Below, piece after piece: positions 63,326 to 64,000 of a stretch of DNA of 64,000 bases. The DNA lies in assembly GCF_901709675.1 (NCBI RefSeq), contig NC_051092.1, forward strand, positions 4,842,491-4,906,490. The letters run 5' to 3'. The DNA comes from Syngnathus acus (lineage: Eukaryota; Chordata; Actinopteri; Syngnathiformes; Syngnathidae). A program made the translations under genes and the position numbers. The stretch's first letter is position 1; every line of letters begins with the position of its first letter. The notes beneath the pieces were generated by a model. It saw only the letters and a program-made list of their open reading frames with translations, had not been told where the DNA came from and did not search any database.

Positions 63326-64000
63326 AAGGAAAAATATTGGCAAACATGAGTGAATGAATAAATGGACGAACAAACGAGCGAAAGAAACAAAGAAACAAAG
63401 AAAGAATAGATAAATAGAGATGGCCAACTGGCAGCCATACTTTGAATAGCTCCTTAATTAAAAAATATATGTATTGGTGGAAAATAGAAACAAGATCTTC
63501 ACAGTTTTTTTTTTGGTGTGTGTGTGTGTTCTGTTTTTACCAGCCCTGTTGTATTTTCTTCCTTTTCAGCGCCTTGATGCCAAGCAAGCAAGCAAACATC
63601 TCTGCATGCCATCCCGTCTGGTCGATAACTTGAAATCTGACCTCCCGTTTCCTCTTCCTGCAATTTCTCTCTCCTCAGCCCACAGTCTATTTTCTGTCTT
63701 TTTTTATTTATTTATTTATTTATTCTTTCCTTTGTCCACTAGCTACTCGCAGGGATGTTAGCTGCATATTTGAAGCTTTTTGGGCGCTAAATGCTCCCCG
63801 TTTAACCGAAAGCAAAGCCTCTGTTGTCTCGAATTGCATAATGAAGGGGAAAAAAACAACAACAACAGTGATCTTATGAAGGGAACACGTAATGGGCTCC
63901 AAGCACATTTGCTGCGGCGGGCATATAACGACTCCACCGCGTCATATTTTAGTTCCATGACAGGGTGGAAAGATTCAAAAGAGCTCCCAGTCTGCTGCGG

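Overview
The window looks like teleost fish nuclear DNA, probably percomorph-like. The reasons are a single vertebrate-type gene, long AT-leaning noncoding stretches full of microsatellites and homopolymer runs, and relics of repeat families common in fish genomes. Nothing suggests a bacterial, phage or plasmid source: there are no operons, tRNA or rRNA genes, or CRISPR arrays.

Only one protein-coding gene can be supported: lingo1, on the minus strand at 53334-55181. It is the single large coding exon (615 codons) of the LRR and Ig-domain Nogo-receptor-interacting protein. The exon opens just after a clean splice acceptor (AG at 55194-55195), so the gene continues upstream, towards higher coordinates, in 5' exons. 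Those exons lie either inside 55.2-64 kb or beyond the window. Whether this is the a or b fish ohnolog cannot be decided from this sequence alone.

Layout. 1-52 kb lies downstream of lingo1 and behaves as a gene desert: no ORF there resembles a known host protein or splices plausibly. It holds a non-autonomous hAT element with its target-site duplication (31.0-31.3 kb), a decayed DUF4371/hAT-type transposase element (47.36-48.14 kb), a palindromic MITE (1.79-2.0 kb), minisatellites at 10.7-11.1, 12.1-12.4, 32.4-32.5 and 52.4-52.7 kb, and several dispersed fish repeats. Two strongly CpG-dense blocks (13.5-13.9 and 40.86-41.13 kb) and several CTCF-like motifs are the best candidates for regulatory DNA. 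53.3-55.2 kb is the lingo1 coding exon. 55.2-64 kb is inferred to be lingo1 5' intron, with two relics of one fish repeat family, a 120-bp pure CTAT microsatellite and a CpG-rich patch near 63 kb.

I did not find a new multi-gene system. The items most worth a second look are the CpG-dense block at 13.5-13.9 kb, which no gene explains, the decayed transposase, the alternative lingo1 N-terminus implied by the splice acceptor, and the minisatellite inside the probable lingo1 3' UTR.
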